This document shows positions 1-10,546 of a stretch of 64,000 bases of DNA, one piece after another. Location: positions 6,825,001 through 6,889,000 of the forward strand of contig NC_091865.1 of NCBI RefSeq assembly GCF_019399895.1, written 5' to 3'. Below the pieces are notes generated by a model that searched no databases, was not told the origin of the DNA, and saw nothing but the letters and a program-made list of their open reading frames with translations. The DNA is from Cardiocondyla obscurior. Lineage: Eukaryota > Arthropoda > Insecta > Hymenoptera > Formicidae. Made by a program: the position numbers and the translations under genes. Within the stretch, counting starts at the first letter, position 1; the number at the start of each line of letters is the position of its first letter.

Positions 1-1347
1 TATCGGTCTATAGCTGGTTTAGTTAGAAAAAAGAAAACAGAATTGTTAAAACAAATAATATAAAATTTTTTCTAATAATAAATTATTATTCTATTTTTCG
101 TTGCCAGACGTTTATTTTGAGCGATTACTAATATATAAATTATTTATTGTAGGGATATAAACCGCTAAGCAATCCGCAATCGCTTCAATGATGCATAAAC
201 AAGAAATAATGTTTTGAAAAACGTGTAACGAAAGTTTCTACAAGGAATGAGTAATGCAGAAATATCAGCATATTCAACAACGCTGTTAGTAAAAAGGTCT
301 GTTTGGTAATAAATGTTGAGCAATGTTATTAAAGATAAATAGCAGCTGTAAAACGAACAGGAAGAACGTGTTGCACAAAAATTAATAATGATAATTAGCG
401 AATGATCAAATTGACATTATACCGGATAAAATTATGATATACATATAGGCTGTGAATATAGTGCGGAACGATGTATTAAAATCGTTCGTAATAAGGTATA
501 TAAAAGAATTTGATATTTTTTTAAAATCGTAACAAGAGTTTTCTCGACTTACATCCCTTTTTAGAATTAATTTGTCATGTGTTATTATTTTTAATTGTTA
601 TTCATTGTACATACATGTAATTGTATTGCATGATACAAGGTATAATAATGAGTTTTAGAAAATAATAGTCAATGCACTTTAGAAGTTTGCAGAAAATTGT
701 TTACACCCATATATACATATACAGGAATGTAAATATGAGTAACTTTTTATTGAGAAGCAAAGTAAAATATCATACTTATACTCAGATTAATTTTCTAATA
801 TATATTATATTTATAATTTGTTAATAAGCAAATTTTTTTTAAAGTTTTAAGCCAAATAGTATTGCTTTTGATTAAATAAATAAATTCGTTTATAGATCCT
901 ATGTACATAAAATATTACACCAAAAATTAATCTTTTTAATTAAATTTATTTCTAATAAAGGACATAATATGGTGATTGGAGAACAGAATGCACAATTTTT
1001 GAACGATTTGTACATTATGTGTATGCGCTTTTGATGTCGCAGATAAACTTAATATTAAAATAATGAAATAAATTATAATGAATTTAATATATACGAATAC
1101 CATAAATGATAAAAATATAAGTATATGAAACTGATAAACCCGCAGTCAGGAAAATTTTAATAGATGATTGTTATTCTGTTCCTTATTGATACATATATTA
1201 ATTGCAGATTGTTAATAAATGCTGATCTCTCTTCGTGCGATTGTAGGCTGCTTTTCTTTTAGTAGACAGCTGTCGTTTCGTCTTCGTTATTCTTTCACTG
1301 TGTGTCTTCTCTCACGGATTATCATCGTATCCCTATGTCTAGTGAAA
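1..1347. other. AT-rich non-coding stretch upstream of the CCAAT palindrome
   Basis: I see no convincing exon, RNA gene or long open frame here. Composition is strongly AT-rich with short A and T runs up to about position 1200, then becomes CpG-richer toward the inverted CCAAT pair at 1348-1399. This change fits entry into a promoter region. Confidence 0.5.
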
Positions 1348-1399
1348 CGCTGTGATTGGTCGACGCCTAGTTTCCCTAGCGCACCGACCAATCACAGCG
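1348..1399. promoter_or_regulatory. Perfect inverted repeat carrying two opposed CCAAT boxes
   Basis: The arms at 1348-1362 and 1385-1399 are a perfect 15-base inverted repeat (CGCTGTGATTGGTCG and its complement) with a 22-base spacer. Each arm holds one ATTGG/CCAAT core, the binding motif of NF-Y in animals. The pair lies about 200 bases upstream of the first exon-like repeat copy and about 2 kb upstream of the ARMH3 start codon, so it is a plausible core-promoter element. Binding is inferred. Confidence 0.5.
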
Positions 1400-1599
1400 C
1401 TCCATCGATCGCCGGATCGTGAGTTGGTAATGGACTATGTGACTCGTGTTACTGCGTACTAGAGGTCACGGCGAGCACGCGGTCCGAGTTCGATACGAAA
1501 ATGTCGAGGCATCCGTGCGTCGTAGCCCATTTCTCGTGTCGAATTCGAGGATTTAAGTCGGTCGGGAGTGTCGTGGACTATCTCACGAGTGCCCAGAGC

Positions 1600-2464
1600 G
1601 CGGAAAAATGACTCGACACGTGCTACCTGAGAGGAGGAGGAGGCCCAGGAAGCGTATCCTGCACCAGCGGAGCGAAAGAGGAACTCCGCTGCTGTGCATC
1701 GCTCAATGAAAAATTAAAGTGCCGCACGCCGATTACAGTGATAATACGAACCGCAGTCGGTTCGTCGGTCGTTTCGGGAGTGCCGTCAGTTTTCGGACGT
1801 TTTTTGTACGATTTTCTTTTTACGGAAGTGCGTTCGCGAGTTTCCAGTGCCGCGGAAGGATGGCTCGTCACGTCCCATCTGAGAGGAGGAGCAGGCCCGG
1901 GACGGGCATCCTGCATCGGCGGAGCAACTTTTAGGTAAGCATTAATTCCTCTAATAAAATCTTTATTGAAAGATTTCCTTTACTTTTTTTTATTAATTTT
2001 TTAAACTGATGTACATGTCTACATTAATATATTTCTTTTTATGTTACAGCCACCGGCAGAAATCTACAACTCCGCTGACGCTCATGCAGATCGGTAAGCC
2101 AGTAACTTGTTTTCTCTTTCAGGATTTTCTTTTTTCAGCAGTGCGAAAAAATAACGCGCGATATAGTGTTCAGTAAATTTCGCGACAGTAGAATCACGGT
2201 CGGGATGATTCGCGAGTGACTTGTGCGCGGAAGGAGGACTCGTCACGACGTCCAAACTGAGAGGAGGAGCAGGCCCGGGGGGCATCCTGCATCGGCGGAG
2301 CAACTCATAGGTAAGGATAAATTTATTTTATAAAATCTTTGTTAAATAAAACATTCTACTTTTTTTTAATTAATTTTATAAATAACTTACATGTCTACAT
2401 TAATATTTTTCTTCTTATGTTACAGTCACCGGCAGAATTCTTCAACTCCGCTGAATGCAGATTG
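1600..2464 (+). repeat. Tandemly duplicated spliced leader-type exons
   Basis: A block centred on GAGAGGAGGAG(C/G)AGGCCC occurs three times, near 1630, 1880 and 2260. Copies 2 and 3 each end at a good splice donor (exon ends 1934 and 2310, followed by GTAAGC and GTAAGG). Each is followed by a roughly 115-base intron with the same sequence pattern and then a second short related exon (2050-2093 and 2426-2464), again with acceptor TTACAG and donor GTAAG. So an exon-intron-exon unit of about 375 bases has been duplicated, and an older third copy of the first exon remains. Long open frames are absent. Most likely these are alternative 5' untranslated exons of ARMH3 or exons of a non-coding RNA. 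Confidence 0.6.
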
Positions 2465-3383
2465 GTAAGTCGCATGATTTTTTTTCGTTGTTCGTAATTA
2501 GGTCTCTTGAACCAGCAACCCGTCGTCGATTATAGATTACCCAATTGTAATTATCAAATGGAAATTATAATTAATTAATGCCCCCAATTATAATGACGTG
2601 CACAAATTAGAACTTTTCAAAAAATAGCGCACGCCAAGCGTGTGCATGGTTTGTTCTAGTGTGTTTACTAAAAGGAAAGCGTACGTAATATTCGGCACAT
2701 TTTGTGACACATAAACAAGAATTAATTAAATTAAAATTCCAAAGGAATAATCTAATATAATTGGCTAATTTCTTACAACAAAGCTTATGATCTCATTGTA
2801 GACACCGCTTTACGTCGCTCTTGTGCGTTGAGCCTATTGCACCCAATCTCTGAACAAACTGAACTTTTGTGGTGCGATCAGGTCAGCTGAAGAAAACAGA
2901 CTTTGGAAAGAGAATATTAACATGGCGACAATTGGAGGAAAGAATTCGTATATTCGCTCTATTTGCTGACAAGTTGATTTTATAATCTAAAAATACTTTT
3001 TATTTTAACTGAATAATATCAGTAATTGCTTTCTCGCAATATATGTAGAATATATAAGCTCTAAGGAGTTTGGTGAGAATTAATATCGAATAATCCTTCG
3101 TTGATTTCTACACTTTTAACTTATAACGGAGTTACATCAAAATGTTGACCTTATGTTATACAGTAGGATGTTAAATTTTAAATAAATGTACAATAAAATT
3201 TTTATCAACTATGTAGAGAGTTAGATAAATATGCACAAATTATAATACGCCTCTAATCTCTTTAAAAGTTATTTTTAGAAAAATGTATGATTGTCATATG
3301 TTATAAAAGAATTATATTTAAATAATCATACTGCTAACTTGATTTTTAGAATTGGAATATGAACGGAAGGAAATAATCTAGCA

Positions 3384-6326
3384 ATGGCTATGAGAAAAAG
3401 AAGTGGTTCTGGTGCCAAACGTCAACACAAATGCAAACTAGTACCAATTTATGAAAGCTTTTTTAAAGGCGAGGACCTGACATTGGCTCATCCAAATTTC
3501 TGGAATGAATTGTTTCTTATCAAACCTATAGTACATATCTTAATACTACTTTTACTATTTTTTAATTTATTGGAAAAATAAATATTGCTATATTTTAGGT
3601 ATCTCACATTGAAAATGAAATTCTACATATGACATCAGAACAACTAAATGCCAGCAAAGAGAATTTGAATGCATTGGTATGCCACTGTGTTGATACATTA
3701 GTTGATGAGCATCCATTTAGAATAGTATATGCACTGCAAACTTTAGCAGCTGTCATTCAATCTATGTACAAGAAAGCCAATCAGGGAGACTATGGATTTA
3801 ATTTAATAGATATTCTAGTAGGCTTTGATTCAGCTGAGCAAAGAATGACTACATTAATGCAGCATTGTAATAATTTTTTAACAGGTATAGAAGAAATTTA
3901 ATAATGTGTGCAAATATTAATTGGTTTTAAAACAAATTATTATTAATTTCTTGCTTTTATTTATTATATATTAAAAATAAAAATTAATGTGTTTTTTGTT
4001 AATGTTTTTTTTTAGGTGAATATCCAGATAGTTTAAAAGCTTTGTGCCTAAAATTGTTATTAATAATAGTCACTGGTATGGATAATATTAGCCAGAATAC
4101 CTTACTGGAATATGTAATGTTAAACAGTGTTTTTGAATCACTAATTCAGGTACATTTAATATTTAGAAAATAATTTTATAAAAGCTTGTACATTTTAATA
4201 ATTATTTTTTATTATTTTATAATGCAGTTATTAAGAGATACAGCTGCTAGAAACCGTCACGGTCATGATGCCGTTTTATTGTTAACACTTCTAGTCAACT
4301 ACCGAAAGTATGAAAGTGCAAACCCTTATATCGTCAAATTATCAATCTTGGATGATGAATTAGCTCTCAACGGATATGGACAAGCTATATCAAGTTCACT
4401 GACAGAATTTTGTCGGCAATTTGCTCAACAAAGAGCAGGTATTGCGATAATATTTTTATTGTAGTTGCATAACTATTTACATAACTAACGTATAATATAA
4501 ACTTTTATAATAATAATAATGTGATTTTCAGAAATACAAGCATCTTGGCTGTCTTCATTAACTAGTATAGTTGGTAGCATGTTTGTTGGAGAGGAAGAAG
4601 CAAAAACTCAACAAGTTCGGGCGAATAACGCTTTACTCTTAGCTTTGTACGAAGCTACGCATTTAAATCGTAATTTTGTTACTACGCTGGCCTATACGCA
4701 AAGTGATACCAGTGCACCTCCTTCACCAAATAATACCTTAGGTCCAAACGCGGTAGCTCCAGGTGCCTCACCACCTGATGTGATGGCTCAACCATTTAAT
4801 CTTCTGGCAACCTTCCTTCAATATTGGTGAGCAAAAAATATAGTATAAATTAACGTAAAATTAGTAATTTATAATGTAAAAATTATGTATTTAATAATTC
4901 GCTGCTTAACAATTGTGAGATGTCCGTATATTTGCATTGCAGTTCGATAGTTATGCAAGTTATTCGAACCGAAGCTATAATGAATAATGTGAAGTTGTGT
5001 TTTTTGATATTGAGCTGTATTGCGGAGGACCAATATGCAAACAGTTTAATGCACGACGCGAATCTGGCATTCAGAGTTCAGTTACATAGAGTTCCTATGC
5101 ATCATAGAAAGTTACAAGATAAAGCAGCGCCTGCTCAACCGCTTGCAGCTACATTACTCGGTATTTTTTCAGAAGTTACATGTTCTCTTGAAATAAAAGA
5201 AAAAGCAAAGAAGAGATTCGAAGAAAATTTTACGCAAGTTGTCTAAATTTCGAAATTTAAATTATAAAATAATTAAAAAATGCTTTAAGTGCTTTTTTAT
5301 TATATTATTTTAAAGAGTTACTATTGTTAATACATATTCATACTACTTCGTTATAGATCTACTCGTCGAATTTATAGCATCACATATGATGAAGAAATTT
5401 CCGCTTGAATTATATCATCAATGCATTGGCGTTTTACAAAGACTACTCTGTTATCAGAAAAGGTGCCGTGTTAGACTCGGTTATCAATGGCGAGATCTTT
5501 GGACTGCATTGATTAATTTACTTAAATTTTTAACGACGCATGAAAGCCATCTTATCAAGAAAATGAACATATTTCCTTTAGCTATTCAGGTAATAAGACA
5601 ATTGAGAAGTTGCACTGGTATACGATTGAACAACATAAATATTTCGACTATTTTCGGTAACAGGTGGTGAACATTTTAAATTTCTTTATTACATATGCTG
5701 ATACATTCCTATCATCACCCAATAGTTATGACGAATTATTTTACGAAATTATTCGTATGAGACTTATTTTCACTAATCTAAATGCTATGGGTAAGTAATT
5801 ACTATTGCATAAAATTTTTAGCATTATAAATGAAATAATAATTCTTCATGAATGTATCTGAAAATATTTTAGCACTTAGGTATTCAACTAGCGAATCGTA
5901 CGAGTACAAAGAACATGCGCTCAAATTAACGAATTCTCTTGTCAATGTGAAAGATATAGTAAATCATTTTCCACCAAAAATAACTGCATGGTTGGCGAAG
6001 GAAAGTTTGTCGACACCAACGGAACAACAAATTCTAGCTATAATAATACAGAATTATGACAGTCTTGCATTAAAACTGCAAGATAACTTAGATCAATATG
6101 AGAGATATTCGGAAAAGCCTAATCATACTGCGTTTTTTGAGGAAATGGTAAAGAAATAAAACGCATCAAATTTATAAATATCTTTTGTTTTATATCAAAA
6201 TTCTGTAAATATTTTAAGCGTTATTATTTTTAGGTGACCGGAGTGATAGTGGATACACGGGCTTCGATAGATCTTAATGCATTAGATACACAAAGTATAT
6301 TGGAAGAGCTTTCAAATATTTCATAA
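3384..6326 (+). CDS. ARMH3: ARMH3 (C10orf76) armadillo-like helical protein, 10 exons
   Basis: Golgi-associated armadillo-like helical protein; the mammalian family member supports PI4KB and GBF1 function. Exons, all phase-consistent with GT-AG: 3384-3530, 3599-3884, 4016-4149, 4228-4438, 4532-4826, 4943-5160, 5357-5589, 5664-5790, 5873-6147, 6234-6326, giving 672 residues against about 690 in vertebrates. Recognised by near-identical blocks such as NISQNTLLEYVM, ALLVNYRKYES-like LTLLVNYRKYESANPYIV, IAEDQYA, RMPMHHRK-like RVPMHHRK and LKLQDNLDQYERYSE. Mostly alpha-helical with no signal peptide; the linker at about residues 280-300 is rich in Pro/Ser. An acceptor (TTTTTAG) at 3349 suggests that the start exon has spliced 5' leader sequence upstream. 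It converges with PARS2, with stop codons 130 bases apart, so 3' ends may overlap. Confidence 0.95.
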
Positions 6327-6455
6327 TGTAAAAGCGTACATTATAATATATTTTCAATATTGTGCGATTATTACATTACTATCTTTTTCTTGTGTACTCC
6401 CAATCAACTTTTATCAGCACTTCTATTTTATTTTCTATATACATATTATACACAT

Positions 6456-8467
6456 TTATGTTTTTAATTGTTCTTCATTTACATTGTCAAAATAATCACA
6501 TATCTGATCCAATGATAATTCACGACACGTCGAATTATTCACGTCGTGAATTTCAAATAAAGGAATCGTTTGAGTTGCCGATTTGCCAATAACAATTATA
6601 TACGGATAGCCCAAAGCACGGGCGAACAGTAGCCGTTTGCCGATCGTGTAGTGTGAGCGATCATCCAATATCGTATCGACATTTCGTTTGTAAAGTATTT
6701 CAAATAATTGCTCAACGTAGATCGACGTACTTTCTTCTTTGCTTCCATCCTACGAGTTACAAGTTAGTATATAACAAGTTTAATTCTTTAACAGATATAT
6801 CGAAAACCGTATTTTTCTTTTTACTACCTTTGGCGGTATGATGCATACTGTATATGGTGCTAATTTTACAGGCCATCTTATCTCATTGCGCGTCGATAAT
6901 ATGTCGACAATTAACGTAATAATACGACTTAATCCCAAACCGAAACAACCCATTGCCATAGGTTTAAATTTATTCTGTTCGATGTACATTGCTTTTAGCG
7001 GCTGCGAATACTTCGTGTCCAATAAAAATGTATGCCCCACCTGTAATTATATAATGTTTATGTAATTTAATATTCTATAACGTTTAAACACTTATATCTT
7101 TAAACTGAAAGAAATTATCTGTTAAATAAAATATAATTTTTTTTTTATTCTTACATTACCTCAGCAACAGTATGTGAGTTTAATTTATTTTTGCATTCTA
7201 GACAGTTTGTTGTTTCGGAAATGTTTCCATTAATAGAGAAATTACACGAGGGACAGGCAAGTATCGTGTCTTCACCAATATCAGATATATAATGGTATTC
7301 GTGTGACATCAAACCTCCAATTGTCCCCACATCACCTATGCCTTTTAATAATTATCATTAAATAATTGTTTAGGGCCTTCCCAATGTTACAACTGTGTCG
7401 AATAAATATCCACGCTTTAGTACATAATTAGAAATGTTAATTACTTTTTACATATTTTACACCAAGCTGCCTAAAAATATTATTATAAGACTCGCAAACT
7501 AAATTATACGTATGTTTTGCGTTATCTAAGCTAGTGTCGAATGTATATAAATCCTTCATGATGAACTCTCGACTACGTAGAAAACCAAGCCGTGGTTTCA
7601 TTTCATCTCTCCATTTGCTTGAAATTTGATACAACTTTAATGGTAATAATTTGGTAGAAAAAGGTCCTGTTAATGACATTAAATTACAAATTGCCTCTTC
7701 ATACGTCTGTAATAAAAATAAACACAAGCTTATCTTTAATATAAATTAAATTATACAATTTACGTTTTAATTTATATATTTTTAACTCAAATAGAAAATT
7801 AATGCATTTGGTGTAAAATAATTAAAACTTAATGGAAAAACACAATGTTTTATTTGCTACTTACTGGACTCAAGATGTATTCCTTTTTATGTCTATCTGC
7901 AACTGTGAACAACTCAGGTTTGCTAACATCGTATCTATCAGTTTTCTCCCACAATTTAGCAAGAGTTAATGCCGGAAGTAGTATTTTCTCCGCACCAATA
8001 TTTGCCATTTCTTTGTCAATGAGTTTTACTAATTTATCTAAAACTCGCATTCCTAACGGCAACAGGGCGTACATACCAGGGCTGACTGGTTTAATAATTC
8101 CATAATCGACCATTAACTAATCCAATTAAACAAATTAAAGATAAAGCTTTTAAACTAAATAAGTAATAAAGACTAGGTGCTTAAATAAAAAAAGATGAGT
8201 AAGTTATAAATTTGTTTAAGGAACATTTTATCATTGCTATTTCTAATACATAATTAAACGATTAAAAAAAACATTATATAAAAATTACTTTATCCAGAGA
8301 ACATTAAAATAAAATTTTTGCGTACTTAGAAAAAATGTTGCACATACCCTATGACTTTTAGATGTAATTTCTGTCGTTTCTTCGCCAACGAGTGTCCCAC
8401 TCGTTGATAACGGATGAAATACTCTCGATAATCGGGCCAGATTGATAATTTTCGTTTTACTTGCCAT
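6456..8467 (-). CDS. PARS2: Mitochondrial proline--tRNA ligase, 6 exons
   Basis: Class II aminoacyl-tRNA synthetase charging mitochondrial tRNA-Pro. Exons in transcript order: 8467-8348, 8116-7865, 7706-7445, 7341-7160, 7040-6828, 6749-6456; 440 residues, near the 475 of the human enzyme. Visible signatures: SPGMYALLPLGMRVLDKL (start of catalytic core, motif 1 region), TYEEAI (family THEEA), WRDEMKPRLGFLRSREFIMKDLYTFD in two halves as motif 2, GTIGGLMSHEY, a CPSC...CLEC cysteine pair, and MGCFGLGLSRII as motif 3, followed by the anticodon-binding domain (DDRSHYTIGKRL). The basic, acid-poor first 40 residues look like a mitochondrial targeting sequence. It shares a 436-base upstream region with TIMMDC1. 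Confidence 0.95.
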
Positions 8468-8903
8468 GTTTTAAATATTTATACAATGCAATACATGTGC
8501 GGCAAAATCACGTGTAATCGGCATCGACGAGAACGGTGAGTGCTCCAACCAGAGTGGTGTGGATCAGCTGATTTTAATACAAAATCAACTGCGCCGCCGG
8601 AGTAAATTTCCATTTTAGCTTATTCCTATTAGATTAAAATAAAAAATACACTCGTTCGATGTGCCTTTCTATGTAAATAATGGTTTTAAAAAATATCAAA
8701 GTATTGCTCGTGCCTTTAAGAACAATTAAATGCTAAAATTGATTGTAGAGGTTAAATAACTTGTCATAACAAAATAGTGGTATAAACGATTTTTATTCTT
8801 TAAACAGTTTTTTTGAAAAAAATTATATCGGTCGAGCGTATTTTCGTGAAAATCTCAGTAGAATGCGTTAAAGTGAACATTTTGTCGTTATTCAGAACTC
8901 AAG
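8468..8903. promoter_or_regulatory. Bidirectional promoter region of PARS2 and TIMMDC1
   Basis: The 436 bases between the two divergent start codons must hold both 5' leaders and promoters. The half next to PARS2 (about 8500-8610) is CpG-richer than the rest. I see no CCAAT box and no TATA box at a convincing distance. Both genes act in mitochondria, so shared regulation is plausible but inferred. Confidence 0.6.
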
Positions 8904-10007
8904 ATGATACGTTTGTTAACTAAAAGCCCAGTGTTGACGATGCTATTTCCATTTACTAAGAAAACTTACGATCAACCAGTAAACGATATAATAAAACCGC
9001 TGGATGACGAACTGGGTTGGGATAGAGTAAAAAACATATTTATTTTGGAGTACGTACTTATCCTATACACATCGCTAGCTAAAATATTTCTGCATTAATT
9101 GCATACATGTAAACGTTTCGTACAATAAATTGTTGATACAATTGTTTATTTTCAGTGAAAACGGCATGTTTACGAAGGAATTACAATCCATCATAAATAT
9201 AACGCTGTCGGGTTTAGTAATCGGGACTGGCGTAAGAGGCATTACCTCAGCTAGAACTACAGTGGATAATTTTATTGCAAATAACGAAGCAACAAGATTT
9301 ACAAGCCATTTCGATGCAAAACGTTGTATACAGCAGAATGTCGCTGTAAATTTCATTAAGAAGGGCGGAAGATTCGGAGCAAAAGTTGGAGCATTTTGTT
9401 TTCTCTTCAGGTAAGGAATCTTCTATAGTTCATAATTTATATGCTAGTCTATAACTATATAAATGTACATTTTCTCTTGCAGTTCTATAACAACATTTAC
9501 AACAGCATATCGAGGAAAATTGGCAGTGGAAAATTACTTGTTGAGTGGCTCTATAACAGGATTACTTTTTAAAATTAACATGGGCCTTCGAGGAGCGCTC
9601 GTTGGTACTGGACTTGGTTTTGTATTAGGTGGATTGTGTGGTACAGTGTCAGTTCTTATACTTAAGTTATCGGGAATATCGATAGATGAAGTACTAACAG
9701 CTCAACATCAATGGGTGGAATCGAGAAATATGTAAGTATGAAGTCCTATTAATTTTTATAATTTAAATGTGATATTTTTTACAAGGATTTTATATCATGT
9801 ACATTTTGTGCATCATGTTGAATGTGTAAGCTATAAAAGTTACGCTAATTATACATTGATAATACATATATGTTTAATAACTGCAGATCACGAGAGAAAA
9901 TAAAAGAAAGTATGGAGTCTGAAGTAGCAGACATAAAAAAGTTATACGAACATAATAAAAATATACAGGAAAGGCTACAAAGAGATGTTAAAAATGAAAA
10001 TAAATAA
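8904..10007 (+). CDS. TIMMDC1: TIMMDC1, complex I assembly factor, 4 exons
   Basis: Inner-membrane protein of the Tim17/22/23-like family; the human protein is needed to assemble the membrane arm of respiratory complex I. Exons 8904-9049, 9156-9410, 9483-9731, 9887-10007 (phases 2, 2, 2) give 256 residues. Diagnostic matches are GWDRVKNIF (family GWDRLRELF), GSITGLLFKINMGLRGALVGTG (family GAVTGSLFRINVGLRG, written here in overlapping parts) and several glycine-rich hydrophobic segments. The last exon is a charged, coiled tail. A poly(A) signal AATAAA lies at 10021-10026. The insect protein is somewhat shorter than the 285-residue human one. Confidence 0.92.
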
Positions 10008-10139
10008 ACACAATTATACGAATAAATCTTGTATATAGGAAGGTATTTATGAGTTTAAAATTTTTTACCGTCTGTCATAATTTTTAAGTTTGGAAAATAA
10101 TAATGTAATTTACAAAAGATTTACAAGAAATTTTCCAAT

Positions 10140-10250
10140 TATTCAGGTTATCCCAGAATTGATGTAAAAAAATTTAAAAGCATATTTTTTTATTTTGGCT
10201 TATAGAATGTTCTTAAATTTTTTTGCATTAACTCTAGGACATCCTGTATA
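10140..10250. mobile_element. Short fold-back MITE
   Basis: The two ends form imperfect inverted repeats of about 38 bases: the left arm begins TATTCAGGTTATCCC and the right arm, read on the other strand, begins TATACAGGATGTCC; both continue into a TGCAAAAAAATTTAA-like block. The whole element is about 110 bases with no coding capacity and lies just past the TIMMDC1 3' end. Confidence 0.55.
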
Positions 10251-10546
10251 TATGTATGTATGAGTTTTGCACATAATTTATCACAGTAAGTATAGTTTTA
10301 TAAATCTTTTACATATGATATGTATAAAATATTTACGCAGAGAGATCAAATAATATAATAAATAATTATATATTTTAAATATGTATTTACAGAATAGGCC
10401 AAAATAAATCTTTACTTAGCATTTTTTAATTCAAATAAACGACAAAATTCAAGCATATTTCTTTAGAGAAACGGGTGCATCAAAATACATTTAAAAAATT
10501 ACTACCCTATCCGATTTTTATTTTGACGTTATTAAACGCTAATAAT

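Noticed and set aside
2921..2971. Short ATG-led frame before ARMH3
   Set aside because: Only 16 codons, with no splice donor that would connect it in phase; at most an upstream frame in a leader.
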